Assembly: GCF_024339125.1 (NCBI RefSeq)
Contig: NZ_CP101417.1
Location: 930,001-994,000 of the forward strand
Origin: Xanthomonas hortorum
GTDB lineage: Bacteria > Pseudomonadota > Gammaproteobacteria > Xanthomonadales > Xanthomonadaceae
Length of the DNA: 64,000 bases
Direction of reading: 5' to 3'
Below are positions 27,495 through 36,798 of this stretch, in pieces (position 1 is the stretch's first letter; each line of letters starts with the position of its first letter). A program made the translations under genes and the position numbers. The notes beneath the pieces were generated by a model. The model had not been told where the DNA came from and searched no databases. It saw only the letters and a list, made by a program, of their open reading frames with translations.

Positions 27495-28141
27495 CGTGCA
27501 ACTCCGGTGGCAATGAGATAACTGTGCAGCAACAGCACCAGTTGCGCCTGTAGCGGTGCAACACGCGCGGCTGGCGCACCATCTTCCAGCAGGCTTCTCA
27601 GCGGCCCGGTGATGGCGGCCATACCGATCTCGGCTACTGCCTCGCAGTCGTCGAAGCGCACATCCGAGGCGGTGGCGAGCGCAGCCGCAAACGCGTGCTG
27701 CGAGCGCTTGCGCGCCTGCGATCCCAATGCGGCGCCACCATGCAGTTCGGAGATCGCATACAAGGCGCGTGAGACATCCACGTGCTGCAATTTGGCCTGT
27801 ACGAAGGCATGCACCAGCGCCTCGCATTGCTGCGCGAGCGTGTGCCCATGGTGTTGCGCGCAAGCCTGCTCCACCGCATGGATCACCGCCTGCAGATGCC
27901 AGTCCAGCAAGGCGGTCAACATGGCCTGACGGTTCGGGTAGTACTGGTACACGCTGCCCACCGACACACCGGCGCGCTCGGCCACCCGCGTGGTGGTGCA
28001 ACCCTGCAGTCCGTCGGCCACCAAAACCTGAATGCTGGCCTGGCGGATGACATCCACGGTGGCGCGCGAACGCGCTTGCTGCGGGGATTTACGCGTTTTT
28101 TGCAGCGGCAAGGAGGTGCTCACGAATGCGAATGTACACAC
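27491..28141 (-). CDS. TetR-family transcriptional regulator
   Basis: 216 residues. HTH region TVDVIRQASIQVLVADGLQGCTTTRVAERAGVSVGSVYQYYPNRQAMLTALL. The C-terminal ligand domain is unassigned. It heads a likely operon with the sirtuin and old yellow enzyme genes. Either ATG 28141 or a downstream start is possible because the first ~25 residues precede the conserved part. Confidence 0.85.
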   Translation of the reverse strand: MCTFAFVSTSLPLQKTRKSPQQARSRATVDVIRQASIQVLVADGLQGCTTTRVAERAGVSVGSVYQYYPNRQAMLTALLDWHLQAVIHAVEQACAQHHGHTLAQQCEALVHAFVQAKLQHVDVSRALYAISELHGGAALGSQARKRSQHAFAAALATASDVRFDDCEAVAEIGMAAITGPLRSLLEDGAPAARVAPLQAQLVLLLHSYLIATGVAR

Positions 28142-28531
28142 TGTCGGATGACACCTAGTCTGGGGGGCCTTCTTGGTGATTCCAAGGAAGCGTCTTCTGT
28201 CCAGCTCCGCGCCTGTTGCGCTGCGCGACGGTGCCGACCGCGCCTGATGCCTTCACCGTGCTGCTGGCAAGAGAGCTGCGTGGCGCAGCTTGCGATGTCC
28301 GAGCTTGGCACCGACGCGATGACACTGGAGCGGACGACTGGCTTGGTGATGCGCACCGAACGACGCACAGCCGGAAACCTGCTGCGCACGGTTGAAACCG
28401 CTTGAAAAAAGGCACCACGTCACAGATCGGCATGCGGGTCCGCCAAGCTAGCGTGATCCGGTGCACACGCAACGCTGCGGAAACATGTCGCCGCGACAGT
28501 GGGCAACTCCCCCGCTGCCCCACTCCTTGCC
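28142..28531. other. Divergent intergenic region, nothing recognised
   Basis: 390 bp between the TetR gene and the TonB receptor gene, read in opposite directions. It must carry both promoters. No operator, riboswitch or small gene could be supported. Confidence 0.4.
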
Positions 28532-31063
28532 ATGCCCTATACCCACATCCGGACACGCTCCGGAGTGCGTCGTGCCGTGTCGCGTCGTCCGCTCGTCGTC
28601 ATCCTCGCACTGACCCTGGCCACACCCGCATTCGCGCAGGAAACCGGCGCGCCCTCCACGCCTGCCACACGCAAGAGCGAGGACGGCATCTTCTCGCTGG
28701 ACCGGATGATCGTCACCGGCGCCGGCCAGGCCCAGAATCAATTCGACGCCTCGTATGCGATCACCGCGCTGACCGCCGAACAGATCGACAAACTGGCACC
28801 GCTCAACCTGGCCAGCCTGATCGGCTCGATGCCCGGCATCTACGCCGAGTCCACCGGCGGTGAAGTGCAGAACGTCTACCGCATCCGCGGCATTCCCGAC
28901 GAAGGCTCGTTTGCGGTGATCCAGGAAGACGGCATCAGCCCCTACCCGGACAACAACGGCTACTTCTACAAGACCGAAGGCCTGGTGCGCCCGGATTTGA
29001 TGGTCGAATCGGTGGAAACCGTGCGCGGCGGGCCCTCGCCGATCTTCGCCTCCAATGCCGCGGCCATCGTCAATTTCGTCACCCGCCAGGGCGGCGACAC
29101 GCCCGAAGGCGCGGTGCGCACCACCGTTGGCGACACCGGGTTGTATCGGCTCGATGGTTATTGGTCGGGCAAGCTGGCGCAGGATTGGTATCTGGCTGCC
29201 GGCGGTTTCGTGCGGCGCAACGACGGCTACCGCGATGTGGGCTTTCCGGCCGACGAGGGCGGACAGTTCCGCATGAACCTCACGCACACGCTGGACAACG
29301 GCAAGATCACCTTCACCGCCAAGCATCTGGACGACAAGAACGCGTTCTACATGCCGATCCCGCTGTACGACCCGCGCGACACCACGCGCTCGCTGGACCC
29401 ATTGATCGACCGCTTCACCGGCACCTTGAGCACCGCGCAACTCGAACGCGCCACGATTATTTCCAGCGATGCCAACGGCGCGCCGCAGCGCGAGTTGCGC
29501 GATCTCTCCGATGGCCGCCACATGAAGTTCAACCATTTGGGCGCCAACCTGGACCTGGCCTTCGACAATGGCTGGAGCCTGTCCAACAAGGCCATCGTCA
29601 ATCGCCTGGACATGACCTTCGACGCGCTGTATTCCAGCAATGCGCCGCAGGACGCCGCCGCGTATGCCAACAGCCGCCGCGCCGCCGCCAGCGCTGCGTT
29701 TCCCGGCCTGAGCTCACTGGGCTACGTCTACACCGACGATGGCAGCCGCTTCGACCCGGCCAGCACCGACGGCCTGGTGATCCAGGGCCAGTACCGCGCC
29801 ATGAACGTGCGTGCCGATTCGTTTGCCGATGATCTGCGCCTGCATCGCAGCTTCGATTGGGGCGGCGACACCCATGACATCACGTTGGGCCTCTACGGCG
29901 CCTATTACGCCCGCTCCTACAACTCGCGCTACCAGAGCTATCTGTTCGAGATGCGGCAGAACCCGCGCACGATCGACCTGCTCGGCTACGACGCGGCCGG
30001 CAACGTGGTCGGTGGCGTGACCAAGGACGGCGTGGTGATCTACGGCGCAGACCGCACCCAGGGCAAGGCCTACACCAGCATGCTGGCGCCCTACATCGCA
30101 GACACCTGGCAGGTGACCGACAAGCTGCGTCTGGAAGGCGGCGTGCGTTACGAGCGCTACCGCTATCGCGCCTGGAGCATGCTGCGCAGCACCGGCAACC
30201 TGGGCATGGCCGACACCCTGGCCGACGATGCCGCACGCCTGTTCACCGGTGCCCGCGCGCATACCGCGCTGGACGTGGGCGTGACCAACTGGACGGCGGG
30301 TTTCAACTACGACATCAACCCGATGGTCGGCATCTACGGCCGCGCCTCGCGTGCGCACCGCGCGCCCAGCGAAGGCGCCAACGAAGGCAACGTCAACATC
30401 CCCACCGCCGATCAGTTCGAGCTCGGCACCAAGCTCAACTTCGACACGCTGGACGTGTTCGCCACCGCCTTCTACACCAAGTACGACCCGTACAACATCG
30501 GCACCAGTGCGGTGAACCCGCAGACCGGCGCAGCCGAATCCAAGGACTACCGCGGCAGCGTCACCAACCCGGGTATCGAATTGGCTGCGGTGTGGACGCC
30601 GGAGCAGTGGCTGCGTTTCGATGCGAATCTGACCTACAACGACACCAAGGTGTCCGATCTGACCGAAGTGGTGGCCAATGGCGCGGTGGCCGTGGTCGAT
30701 GTGGACGGCAACATGCCCAACCGCCAGCCAAAGGTGTACGGCAACGCGGGGCCAACGGTGTTCTTCACCACCGGCAAGTTCGATTGGGAAACCTCGTTGC
30801 GCTACGCCTATGTGGGCAAGCGCTACGCCGATCTGGAAAACACCACCGAGCTGGCCGCCTACGACACATTGGCAGCCAATATCCTGGTACGCAGCGGGCC
30901 GTGGGATGTGCAGCTGTCGGTGGACAATCTGACCAACACGTTTGCGCTCACCGAAGGCAACCCACGCACCGACACCATCTCCGGCCAGGGCACGCGCGAG
31001 CCGATCTACGGCCGGCCGATCTACGAACGCAATTCGCGGCTGGTGGTGACTTACCACTTCTGA
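28532..31063 (+). CDS. TonB-dependent outer membrane receptor
   Basis: 843 residues from ATG 28532. A signal peptide ends at ATPAFAQ. A TonB-box-like DRMIVTGAG is followed by the plug domain (LNLASLIGSMPGIYAE, VYRIRGIPDEG, VETVRGGPSPIFASNAAAIVNFVTRQ) and a 22-strand barrel ending in NSRLVVTYHF with terminal Phe. It imports a ligand across the outer membrane using TonB energy. The absence of a long N-terminal signalling extension argues against sigma-factor signalling. The ligand is unknown; the adjacent S1/P1 nuclease-like gene hints at phosphate or nucleotide scavenging, but this is weak. Confidence 0.9.
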   Translation: MPYTHIRTRSGVRRAVSRRPLVVILALTLATPAFAQETGAPSTPATRKSEDGIFSLDRMIVTGAGQAQNQFDASYAITALTAEQIDKLAPLNLASLIGSMPGIYAESTGGEVQNVYRIRGIPDEGSFAVIQEDGISPYPDNNGYFYKTEGLVRPDLMVESVETVRGGPSPIFASNAAAIVNFVTRQGGDTPEGAVRTTVGDTGLYRLDGYWSGKLAQDWYLAAGGFVRRNDGYRDVGFPADEGGQFRMNLTHTLDNGKITFTAKHLDDKNAFYMPIPLYDPRDTTRSLDPLIDRFTGTLSTAQLERATIISSDANGAPQRELRDLSDGRHMKFNHLGANLDLAFDNGWSLSNKAIVNRLDMTFDALYSSNAPQDAAAYANSRRAAASAAFPGLSSLGYVYTDDGSRFDPASTDGLVIQGQYRAMNVRADSFADDLRLHRSFDWGGDTHDITLGLYGAYYARSYNSRYQSYLFEMRQNPRTIDLLGYDAAGNVVGGVTKDGVVIYGADRTQGKAYTSMLAPYIADTWQVTDKLRLEGGVRYERYRYRAWSMLRSTGNLGMADTLADDAARLFTGARAHTALDVGVTNWTAGFNYDINPMVGIYGRASRAHRAPSEGANEGNVNIPTADQFELGTKLNFDTLDVFATAFYTKYDPYNIGTSAVNPQTGAAESKDYRGSVTNPGIELAAVWTPEQWLRFDANLTYNDTKVSDLTEVVANGAVAVVDVDGNMPNRQPKVYGNAGPTVFFTTGKFDWETSLRYAYVGKRYADLENTTELAAYDTLAANILVRSGPWDVQLSVDNLTNTFALTEGNPRTDTISGQGTREPIYGRPIYERNSRLVVTYHF

Positions 31064-31165
31064 GCGCGCTGACGTTGAGTGCCGCATCGCTCGATGTCAG
31101 CGCCTCACGCTCCCGATGCATCGCCTGCAGCGTGGCATACGCGCTGCAGGCCACAAAGGACTTTC

Positions 31166-32176
31166 ATGACGCCTTCCCGTCTTGCCTATGCGCTGCTGTT
31201 TGCAGCAGCCACGTGTTCCGGCAATGCCGCCGCCTGGGGCCACCGCGCGCATGCCGCCATCAACAGCGCCGCGGTGCAGGCCCTGCCCGACGATGGCCCG
31301 GCCTTTCTCAAACAGTACGCGCAGGTGATTGCCGACGGCGCCACCCTGCCGGATGGCTGGCGCAGCGAAAGCGAGCCGTTTCTCAAGATCGAAGAAGACC
31401 CCAACCACGGCTGGTTCCGCGAGCAATTTTCCTTCATGCAACACCCGCCGCGTTCGCGTTACGCCTTCGTGCTGGCGCTCTACGACGAGCAGCGCCGCAT
31501 CGCCAAGCGCAACCCGCAACTGGCGCAGCGCATGAATGTGCGCTGGGCCGGTACCCTGCCGTACGCGGCTACCGAGGGTTACGAGCGCATCGTCGCCACC
31601 ATGCGTCAGATCCGCACGCTGCGCGCCAAGGGCCAGGACACGCGCGAGCTCGAACGCACCTGCGCGTTCTTCGTCAGCTGGTTTGCGCACTACATCGGCG
31701 ATGGCGCGCAGCCGCAACACGACAGCATCCATCACGATGGCTGGCAAGGGCCAAACCCGAACGGCTACAGCATCGACCCGAAGGTGCACGGCAAGTTCGA
31801 GAGCGACTACGTCGACAAGATTGCGCTGACCCCGCAGGACCTGCTGAGCCGCATGCCGGCCCTGGCGCATCAGCAGGGCGATGTGTTCGAACAGATCCTG
31901 GGCTTTCTCGACACCGGTACCGGCCGTGTCGAGCAGGTGTATCGCCTGGAAAAAGCCGGCGCCTTCGACGATGCCGCCCGCAACGACGGCCGCGCGATGG
32001 TCTATCTCACTGCCGGCGATGGCGCGGCGATGCTGCGCGATCTGCTGGTGCGCGCCTGGCACGAAAGCGCGCTGCAGCCGGGCACATCCACGCTGCCGCG
32101 CAGCATGGACCCGAGCCATCCGCAGTACGACCCGGCCACCGGATCCGCGCCTGCAGGCACCTCGCCCACCTTGTAA
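31166..32176 (+). CDS. Secreted S1/P1-type nuclease / zinc phospholipase C family protein
   Basis: 336 residues. Signal peptide cleavage after GNAAA would leave Trp at the mature N-terminus (WGHRAHAAIN), the hallmark of this trinuclear-zinc family, where the N-terminal Trp binds metal. Further zinc ligands are in FVSWFAHYIGDGAQPQHDS (H..D..H) and nearby. It cleaves single-stranded nucleic acids, 3'-nucleotides or phospholipids outside the cytoplasm. It is 102 bp after the TonB receptor gene and probably cotranscribed. Confidence 0.8.
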   Translation: MTPSRLAYALLFAAATCSGNAAAWGHRAHAAINSAAVQALPDDGPAFLKQYAQVIADGATLPDGWRSESEPFLKIEEDPNHGWFREQFSFMQHPPRSRYAFVLALYDEQRRIAKRNPQLAQRMNVRWAGTLPYAATEGYERIVATMRQIRTLRAKGQDTRELERTCAFFVSWFAHYIGDGAQPQHDSIHHDGWQGPNPNGYSIDPKVHGKFESDYVDKIALTPQDLLSRMPALAHQQGDVFEQILGFLDTGTGRVEQVYRLEKAGAFDDAARNDGRAMVYLTAGDGAAMLRDLLVRAWHESALQPGTSTLPRSMDPSHPQYDPATGSAPAGTSPTL

Positions 32177-32293
32177 CCACCATTGGCGGCATGTGCCGCC
32201 AGCGGCGTGCCGAGGTGCGCGTCGGCCAATGGTCGCTGCGCGCCTGTCGGCAGCGCAGCGGGCAATCCAGATCGGGCATGCCGTCACGCGGCG

Positions 32294-33229
32294 TCAGTGG
32301 GCCGCGTCGGCCTGTTCGACAAAACGCAGCAGATCCTGATTGAAGTGCACGCTGTCTTCCACAAATGGCGCATGCCCGGCATCGGGATAAACGCGCGTCT
32401 GCGCACGCGGCTGCAATTGCCGCGCACGCGCCAGCGTCGGCTCGGTGGTCACCAGCGCATCGCGTGCACCGTACATCAGCAGCACCGGCAGGCGCGTGCG
32501 CTGCAGGCCGGCGACATCGATCGACATGCCCTGCACGGCATGCTGCATGTCCCATGAGGCCAGCGATGCGTTGGCCAGCAAGGTGTCGAACACCGGTGCA
32601 GGCGGTTGAGTGGCAAAGCACAGCCGCAGGAAGTCCTGCACCGCCTGCAGATGCGTGCGCAAGTCATCGGAGACCAGATCGCGATAGATCGCCGGATGCG
32701 CGCCCAGCTGTTCCGCACGCAGTTCGATCACGCCATCGACATACACCACACCCGCAAGCCCCGCATCGCCGTGGCGCGTGAGGTAGTTGGTGATCACCGC
32801 GCCGCCCAGCGACCAGCCCACCAGCACGACGTCGCGCGCGTTTGCGGCTTTTAACACGGCAGCAAGATCGTCAGCCCAGCGCATGCCATCCCGATAGGCC
32901 GACGCTGCAGTCGGCTTGCCGGACAAGCCATGCCCACGCAGGTCGTAGGTGATCAGGCGATAGCCTTGCAGGCGTGCATCGGCCAGCTGCGCATCCCAAT
33001 TGATGCGGCTACCGAGCAGGCCGTGCACGAACACGATCGCCGGACCATCGGTGGCGCCATGTTCCTGCACGGCCAGGGTGACGCCATCGGGCGCGGTCAC
33101 GGTGTAGCTGCGGGCAGCAGGGGTGACCGCCGGGCTCGCCGCAGCCAACGTTGAAGAGAACAGCAGCAGGCAAGCCAGCGCGTAGCGCATCGGCAGCATG
33201 CCGATGACAGGGAGGAAGCGAACAGACAT
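32294..33229 (-). CDS. Exported alpha/beta hydrolase
   Basis: 311 residues from ATG 33229. Signal peptide MSVRFLPVIGMLPMRYALACLLLFSSTLAAA. Alpha/beta fold with oxyanion HGLLGSR, nucleophile elbow GWSLGG, acid in LLMYGARDALV and catalytic His in DAGHAPF. Substrate unknown. It is divergent from a MerR-type regulator whose putative operator lies in this gene's promoter spacer. Confidence 0.85.
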   Translation of the reverse strand: MSVRFLPVIGMLPMRYALACLLLFSSTLAAASPAVTPAARSYTVTAPDGVTLAVQEHGATDGPAIVFVHGLLGSRINWDAQLADARLQGYRLITYDLRGHGLSGKPTAASAYRDGMRWADDLAAVLKAANARDVVLVGWSLGGAVITNYLTRHGDAGLAGVVYVDGVIELRAEQLGAHPAIYRDLVSDDLRTHLQAVQDFLRLCFATQPPAPVFDTLLANASLASWDMQHAVQGMSIDVAGLQRTRLPVLLMYGARDALVTTEPTLARARQLQPRAQTRVYPDAGHAPFVEDSVHFNQDLLRFVEQADAAH

Positions 33230-33268
33230 CGGAGTGAGTTCCGGACAATGGGAGCCGCCATCCTGGAG

Positions 33269-33286
33269 CCTCACACCAATGTGAGG
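33269..33286 (-). promoter_or_regulatory. MerR/SoxR-like operator in an over-long promoter spacer
   Basis: Perfect dyad CCTCAC-N6-GTGAGG, 18 bp overall like the SoxR box. On the minus strand it sits between TTGACC (-35) and CAGGAT (-10) with about 19-20 bp spacing, the layout activated by MerR-type proteins. It points at the alpha/beta hydrolase gene. Confidence 0.6.
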
Positions 33287-33318
33287 GTCAAGCGTTGCGT
33301 GCAACGTATGCTTGGCGC

Positions 33319-33747
33319 ATGACGAGATCGTCCGACCCATCGCTGAGCATTGGCGCACTGGCGCTGCAGACCGGCGCCAGCGTGCGCTCGATTCGCCACT
33401 ACGACGCGCATGGCCTGCTGACGTCCTCGCGCAGCGCCAATGGCTACCGGGTGTTTCCCGCCGCCTGCGTTGCACAGGTGCGGCAGATCCAGCGGTTGAT
33501 CGCCACCGGCTTCAGCCTGGACGACATTCTCGGCTTCCCCGATTGCATGCGCCTGGTGGAAGGCGCGCAGATGTGCCCGGAAACCGCGCAGGCGCATCGC
33601 GCGCGCCTGCAGCTGATCGAGCGCCAGCTGGCCGACCTGGAGCGGCGACGTGCGCGTTTGCTGGAAACCCTGGCGCAGGGTGCGGCGGATACAGCGACCA
33701 CGCGATCGCCTGCAGCGCAGATCAAACGCAGCAAGCCGGCGCCCTAG
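33319..33747 (+). CDS. MerR-family transcriptional regulator
   Basis: 142 residues from ATG 33319; an upstream TTG is less likely. N-terminal winged helix SIGALALQTGASVRSIRHYDAHGLLTSSRSANGYRVF, then QIQRLIATGFSLDDI and a coiled-coil dimer helix (AHRARLQLIERQLADLERRRARLLETL). Two cysteines flank the helix (FPDCMRLVEGAQMCPE) and could form the effector or metal site. It is divergent from the alpha/beta hydrolase, its likely target. Confidence 0.87.
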   Translation: MTRSSDPSLSIGALALQTGASVRSIRHYDAHGLLTSSRSANGYRVFPAACVAQVRQIQRLIATGFSLDDILGFPDCMRLVEGAQMCPETAQAHRARLQLIERQLADLERRRARLLETLAQGAADTATTRSPAAQIKRSKPAP

Positions 33748-33811
33748 AGCGGCTGACAAACGCCGTGCAGTCGTGTTGTCAGTCGCGCTTAGATGCGTTG
33801 GTGGATCTGCA

Positions 33812-35101
33812 TCACTCGCCCCGCGCAGGGTGCGGTGCAAACCGGCCGTAAGGCCGCGTGTCGTCGGCGCGTTGGCGCAGCACGTAGGCCGCTGCAAAGG
33901 CGAGCGCCAGCAACGTCAGGCACATGCCCACCAACGCGCCCCAGCCACCGTGTTGCCAGAACCAGCCACCGAGCGCACCGATCACGCTGGAGCCTGCGTA
34001 ATACGCCAGCAGATACAGCGACGCGGCATGACTGCGATGCGCACCGCCGAGCCGGCTCACCCAGGCGCTAGCGGCCGAATGCGCGATGAAAAAGCCGATC
34101 GTCAACAACACGATGCCGGCCACCACCAGCGCCAGGACATGCGCCAGGGTCAATGCCACGCCGAGCACGCACAACACGATGCCGGTGGTGACCACCGGGC
34201 CGCGACCGAAACGATCCGACGCCGCACCGGCCACCGACGAACTGACGATGCCGAACACATAGGCGCTGAAGATCATGCCGATCTGGCTCTGGCTCAAGCC
34301 GAACTCCGGCCCGCCCAACCGAAAGCCGGCGTAGTTGTAGAGGCATACGAACACGCCCATCAACAAAAACGGCAACGCAAACAGGAACGGCAGATTGCGA
34401 TCACGCAGATGCCCGGCCCAGGCGCGCAGATGGAAGCGCAGGTTGATACCGTGCCGGCGCACGAAGTTGCGCGACGGCGGCAGCAGCCAGAAGAACGCCA
34501 GCGCGCACAGCAGGTCGAACACGCTCAACACCGCCAGCGCGGTGCGCCAGTCGTAGTGATCGGTCAGCACGCTCATCACAATGCGCCCGCTCATGCCGCC
34601 GAAGGCGTTGCCGGCTACATACAACCCGGTGGCCGCACCCATCTTGTTGGCCGGCAGCTCTTCGCCCAGGTAGACCATCGCCACCGCCGGCACCCCGCCC
34701 AGCGCGATGCCGGACAGGGTACGCACCAGCACCAGCGCGCCCCAATGCGGCAGGAACGCAGCGACCAGGTTGAGCACTGCGGCCAGTGCGATCGACACGA
34801 ACATCAGCCCGCGCCGGCCGAGATTTTCCGACACCGCGCCGGCGCAGAAGATCGCCAGCGCCAGCGCACCGGTGGCCAGCGACAACGGCAGCGAGGCGGT
34901 GGCCGCGTCCACGCCGAAGGCGCGCGCAAATTCGGGCAGCACCGGCTGCACGCTGTACAGCAGCGAGAAGGTGGCAAAGCCGGCCAGAAACAATGCCAAC
35001 CGGATGCGGCCGCTGGCGGGCGCGTCGATGGCAGGCGCCTGGGTTGCACGGCTGGCGGCGGTATCCGGTGAGGTGCCGGAAGGGCGATCAGAACAGGACA
35101 C
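33812..35101 (-). CDS. MFS transporter, YnfM-like
   Basis: 429 residues if GTG 35101 is the start; an open frame continues upstream into the LysR gene. Twelve transmembrane segments with MFS signatures CAGAVSENLGRRGLMF and AGAASDRFGRGPVVTTG. It resembles YnfM-type exporters of small organic compounds. It is divergent from a LysR regulator, the usual arrangement for a regulated exporter. Substrate unknown. Confidence 0.8.
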   Translation of the reverse strand: MSCSDRPSGTSPDTAASRATQAPAIDAPASGRIRLALFLAGFATFSLLYSVQPVLPEFARAFGVDAATASLPLSLATGALALAIFCAGAVSENLGRRGLMFVSIALAAVLNLVAAFLPHWGALVLVRTLSGIALGGVPAVAMVYLGEELPANKMGAATGLYVAGNAFGGMSGRIVMSVLTDHYDWRTALAVLSVFDLLCALAFFWLLPPSRNFVRRHGINLRFHLRAWAGHLRDRNLPFLFALPFLLMGVFVCLYNYAGFRLGGPEFGLSQSQIGMIFSAYVFGIVSSSVAGAASDRFGRGPVVTTGIVLCVLGVALTLAHVLALVVAGIVLLTIGFFIAHSAASAWVSRLGGAHRSHAASLYLLAYYAGSSVIGALGGWFWQHGGWGALVGMCLTLLALAFAAAYVLRQRADDTRPYGRFAPHPARGE

Positions 35102-35160
35102 GGGGGCGATGATGAGACATGGGACGACGAGTATTCGCCTGCCACTACCCCCTGTCCAAT

Positions 35161-35184
35161 ATATGATGCTGGCAGTTGCCATAT
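35161..35184. promoter_or_regulatory. Candidate LysR operator between LysR and MFS genes
   Basis: ATATG at 35161-35165 and CATAT at 35180-35184 form a dyad 15-38 bp upstream of the LysR start, in an otherwise GC-rich setting. Position and symmetry fit a LysR autoregulatory and activation site. Confidence 0.4.
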
Positions 35185-35198
35185 GCAGAACAGATAGC

Positions 35199-36086
35199 AT
35201 GGAGCTTCGTCACTTCCGCTATTTCCTGGCCGTTGCCGAAGAAGGCAACTTCACTCGGGCAGCAGCGCGGGTCGGTATCGGCCAGCCACCGCTGAGTCAG
35301 CAGATCCAGGCGCTGGAACGCGATCTGGGCACGCCGCTGTTCCGGCGCACTCACAGCGGCGCCGAGCTGACCCCCGCCGGCGAGGCATTCCTGGTCGAGG
35401 TGCGCCGCGTGCTTGCCGATGTGGAGCGCGCTGCCGAAACGGCGCGCCGGGTGGCGCGTGGCGAATCCGGCCGGCTGCGGCTGGGCTTCACCGCCTCGGC
35501 GGCGTTCAACCCGGTGGTGCCGCATCTGATCCGCGACTTTCGCCGGCAATGGCCGCAGGTCGAGTTGCTGCTGGAAGAAACCAACACCGCCGGATTGCTG
35601 GTGGCACTGGCAGATGGCCGCCTGGACGCAGCGTTTGTGCGTTACGGCCTGAGCACGCCGCCCGATCTGCAGCTGCTGCGCTTTGCCGACGAGCCGATGA
35701 AGATCGCCGTACCCGCCGCGCATCGCCTCGCTGCACGCAGCAGCGCGCCGTTGGCGGCACTGGCGGGCGAGCCGTTCATCCTGTTTCCGCGCAGTTTCGG
35801 TTCGAGCCTGTACGACGAGATTCTCGCCGCCTGCCGCGCATCCGGCGTGACCTTGCGCATCACCCAGGACGCGCCGCAGATGTCGTCCATCGTCAATCTG
35901 GTCGCCGCCGAATTGGGCGTCTCGGTGGTGCCCGCCTCCACTGCGCAACTGCAACTGCCCGGCGTGCGCTATCTGGACATCGAAGGACAAATGCCGCTGG
36001 CAAGGCTTGCGTTGGCGGTCTCGCCCGGCGCATTGGAGACCGCGCCATTGGTGCATCACTTGTGGACGTTGGCGGAGTTGCTGTGA
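35199..36086 (+). CDS. LysR-family regulator of the adjacent MFS transporter
   Basis: 295 residues. HTH MELRHFRYFLAVAEEGNFTRAAARVGIGQPPLSQQIQALERDLG with the BenM/CatR-like PPLSQQI motif. The effector domain starts GRLRLGFTASAAFNPVVPHLIRDF. The divergent MFS gene is the probable target. BenM/CatR-type effectors are often aromatic acids, but the ligand here is not known. Confidence 0.88.
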   Translation: MELRHFRYFLAVAEEGNFTRAAARVGIGQPPLSQQIQALERDLGTPLFRRTHSGAELTPAGEAFLVEVRRVLADVERAAETARRVARGESGRLRLGFTASAAFNPVVPHLIRDFRRQWPQVELLLEETNTAGLLVALADGRLDAAFVRYGLSTPPDLQLLRFADEPMKIAVPAAHRLAARSSAPLAALAGEPFILFPRSFGSSLYDEILAACRASGVTLRITQDAPQMSSIVNLVAAELGVSVVPASTAQLQLPGVRYLDIEGQMPLARLALAVSPGALETAPLVHHLWTLAELL

Positions 36087-36180
36087 GCGTGCCCCAAAGC
36101 TGCGTATGTCACCTGGCCAATGTTTGTGTCGGGAAGCACGTCTGCTGTCACGCTCAACTCACTCCTGCAAACAGCATGCC

Positions 36181-36711
36181 TCATGGCCGATGAAGCACAG
36201 GAGCCTTGAGGCCTTTCAGCTGGGCAAGCGGCGGCGCGCGCATATTGGTAAACACGTTGACGTCCCGGTTCTTGAGCATGCGCTCGAGCATCGCCACGAT
36301 ACCCTCAATGTTGGAGAGCAGTTTGCCTATCGCGTCAACATCTCTGTCATCGGCAATGGCGTTCGCACTGCTCATGTCTTCCAACACCTGTTTGATGTTT
36401 TCAAGCACGAGCTGTTTGTCAACCAAGGCATCTTTCAGATCCATCTCGCCCCTTGTCTCCAGCGAAGGGATCAGGGAATTCCAGCGCTCACAGAGCTGCG
36501 TGGCGCGCCGGAGCTCCGGTTGCAGTGGCTCGCTGGCCCTTGCCTGGCTTGTACGCGAGGGAGATCTGGCAGGCGCCCGACCCAGTGGCGACAGGTGCGT
36601 TTGTGCGTGCATGGTGTGGCTGCTGGTGGATGCTTCGGCGGCAGGGTGTGCTTGCAATTCAGGCGCCAGAGCTGGCTGTGCCGAAGAGACTCCGATGATG
36701 CAATTTCCCAT
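36181..36711 (-). CDS. Candidate type III effector, N-myristoylation-like start
   Basis: 176 residues from ATG 36711; a GGAG ribosome binding site lies about 8 nt upstream. No catalytic family was recognised. The start MGNCIIGVSS resembles a eukaryotic acylation site (Gly2 myristoylation, Cys4 palmitoylation) used by several Xanthomonas effectors. The first ~60 residues are rich in Ser, Thr, Pro and Ala with few acidic residues, as in type III signals. The rest is helical (DLKDALVDKQLVLENIKQVLEDM). A PIP-like promoter precedes it. Effector status is inference; it could be an unrelated hypothetical. Confidence 0.5.
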   Translation of the reverse strand: MGNCIIGVSSAQPALAPELQAHPAAEASTSSHTMHAQTHLSPLGRAPARSPSRTSQARASEPLQPELRRATQLCERWNSLIPSLETRGEMDLKDALVDKQLVLENIKQVLEDMSSANAIADDRDVDAIGKLLSNIEGIVAMLERMLKNRDVNVFTNMRAPPLAQLKGLKAPVLHRP

Positions 36712-36736
36712 TTGAGGTCTCCGAGTTTGTATGAGG

Positions 36737-36798
36737 AGCATAGGCAGTACTTGTGCAAACACGCTCGTGCCGATGGAAGACCCGCTTGCGTATGCGAA
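36737..36798 (-). promoter_or_regulatory. PIP-box-like promoter of the effector candidate
   Basis: On the minus strand TTCGC (36798-36794), 15 bp, TTCCA (36778-36774), then 31 bp to a TATGCT -10 (36742-36737). The spacing matches HrpX-regulated promoters (TTCGB-N15-TTCGB, 30-32 bp, YANNNT). The second half-site has two mismatches. Confidence 0.45.

Noticed and set aside
29714-31087. A 457-codon open frame opposite the TonB receptor gene
   Set aside because: Shadow of the barrel domain; no family features, and the plus strand encodes a complete receptor.
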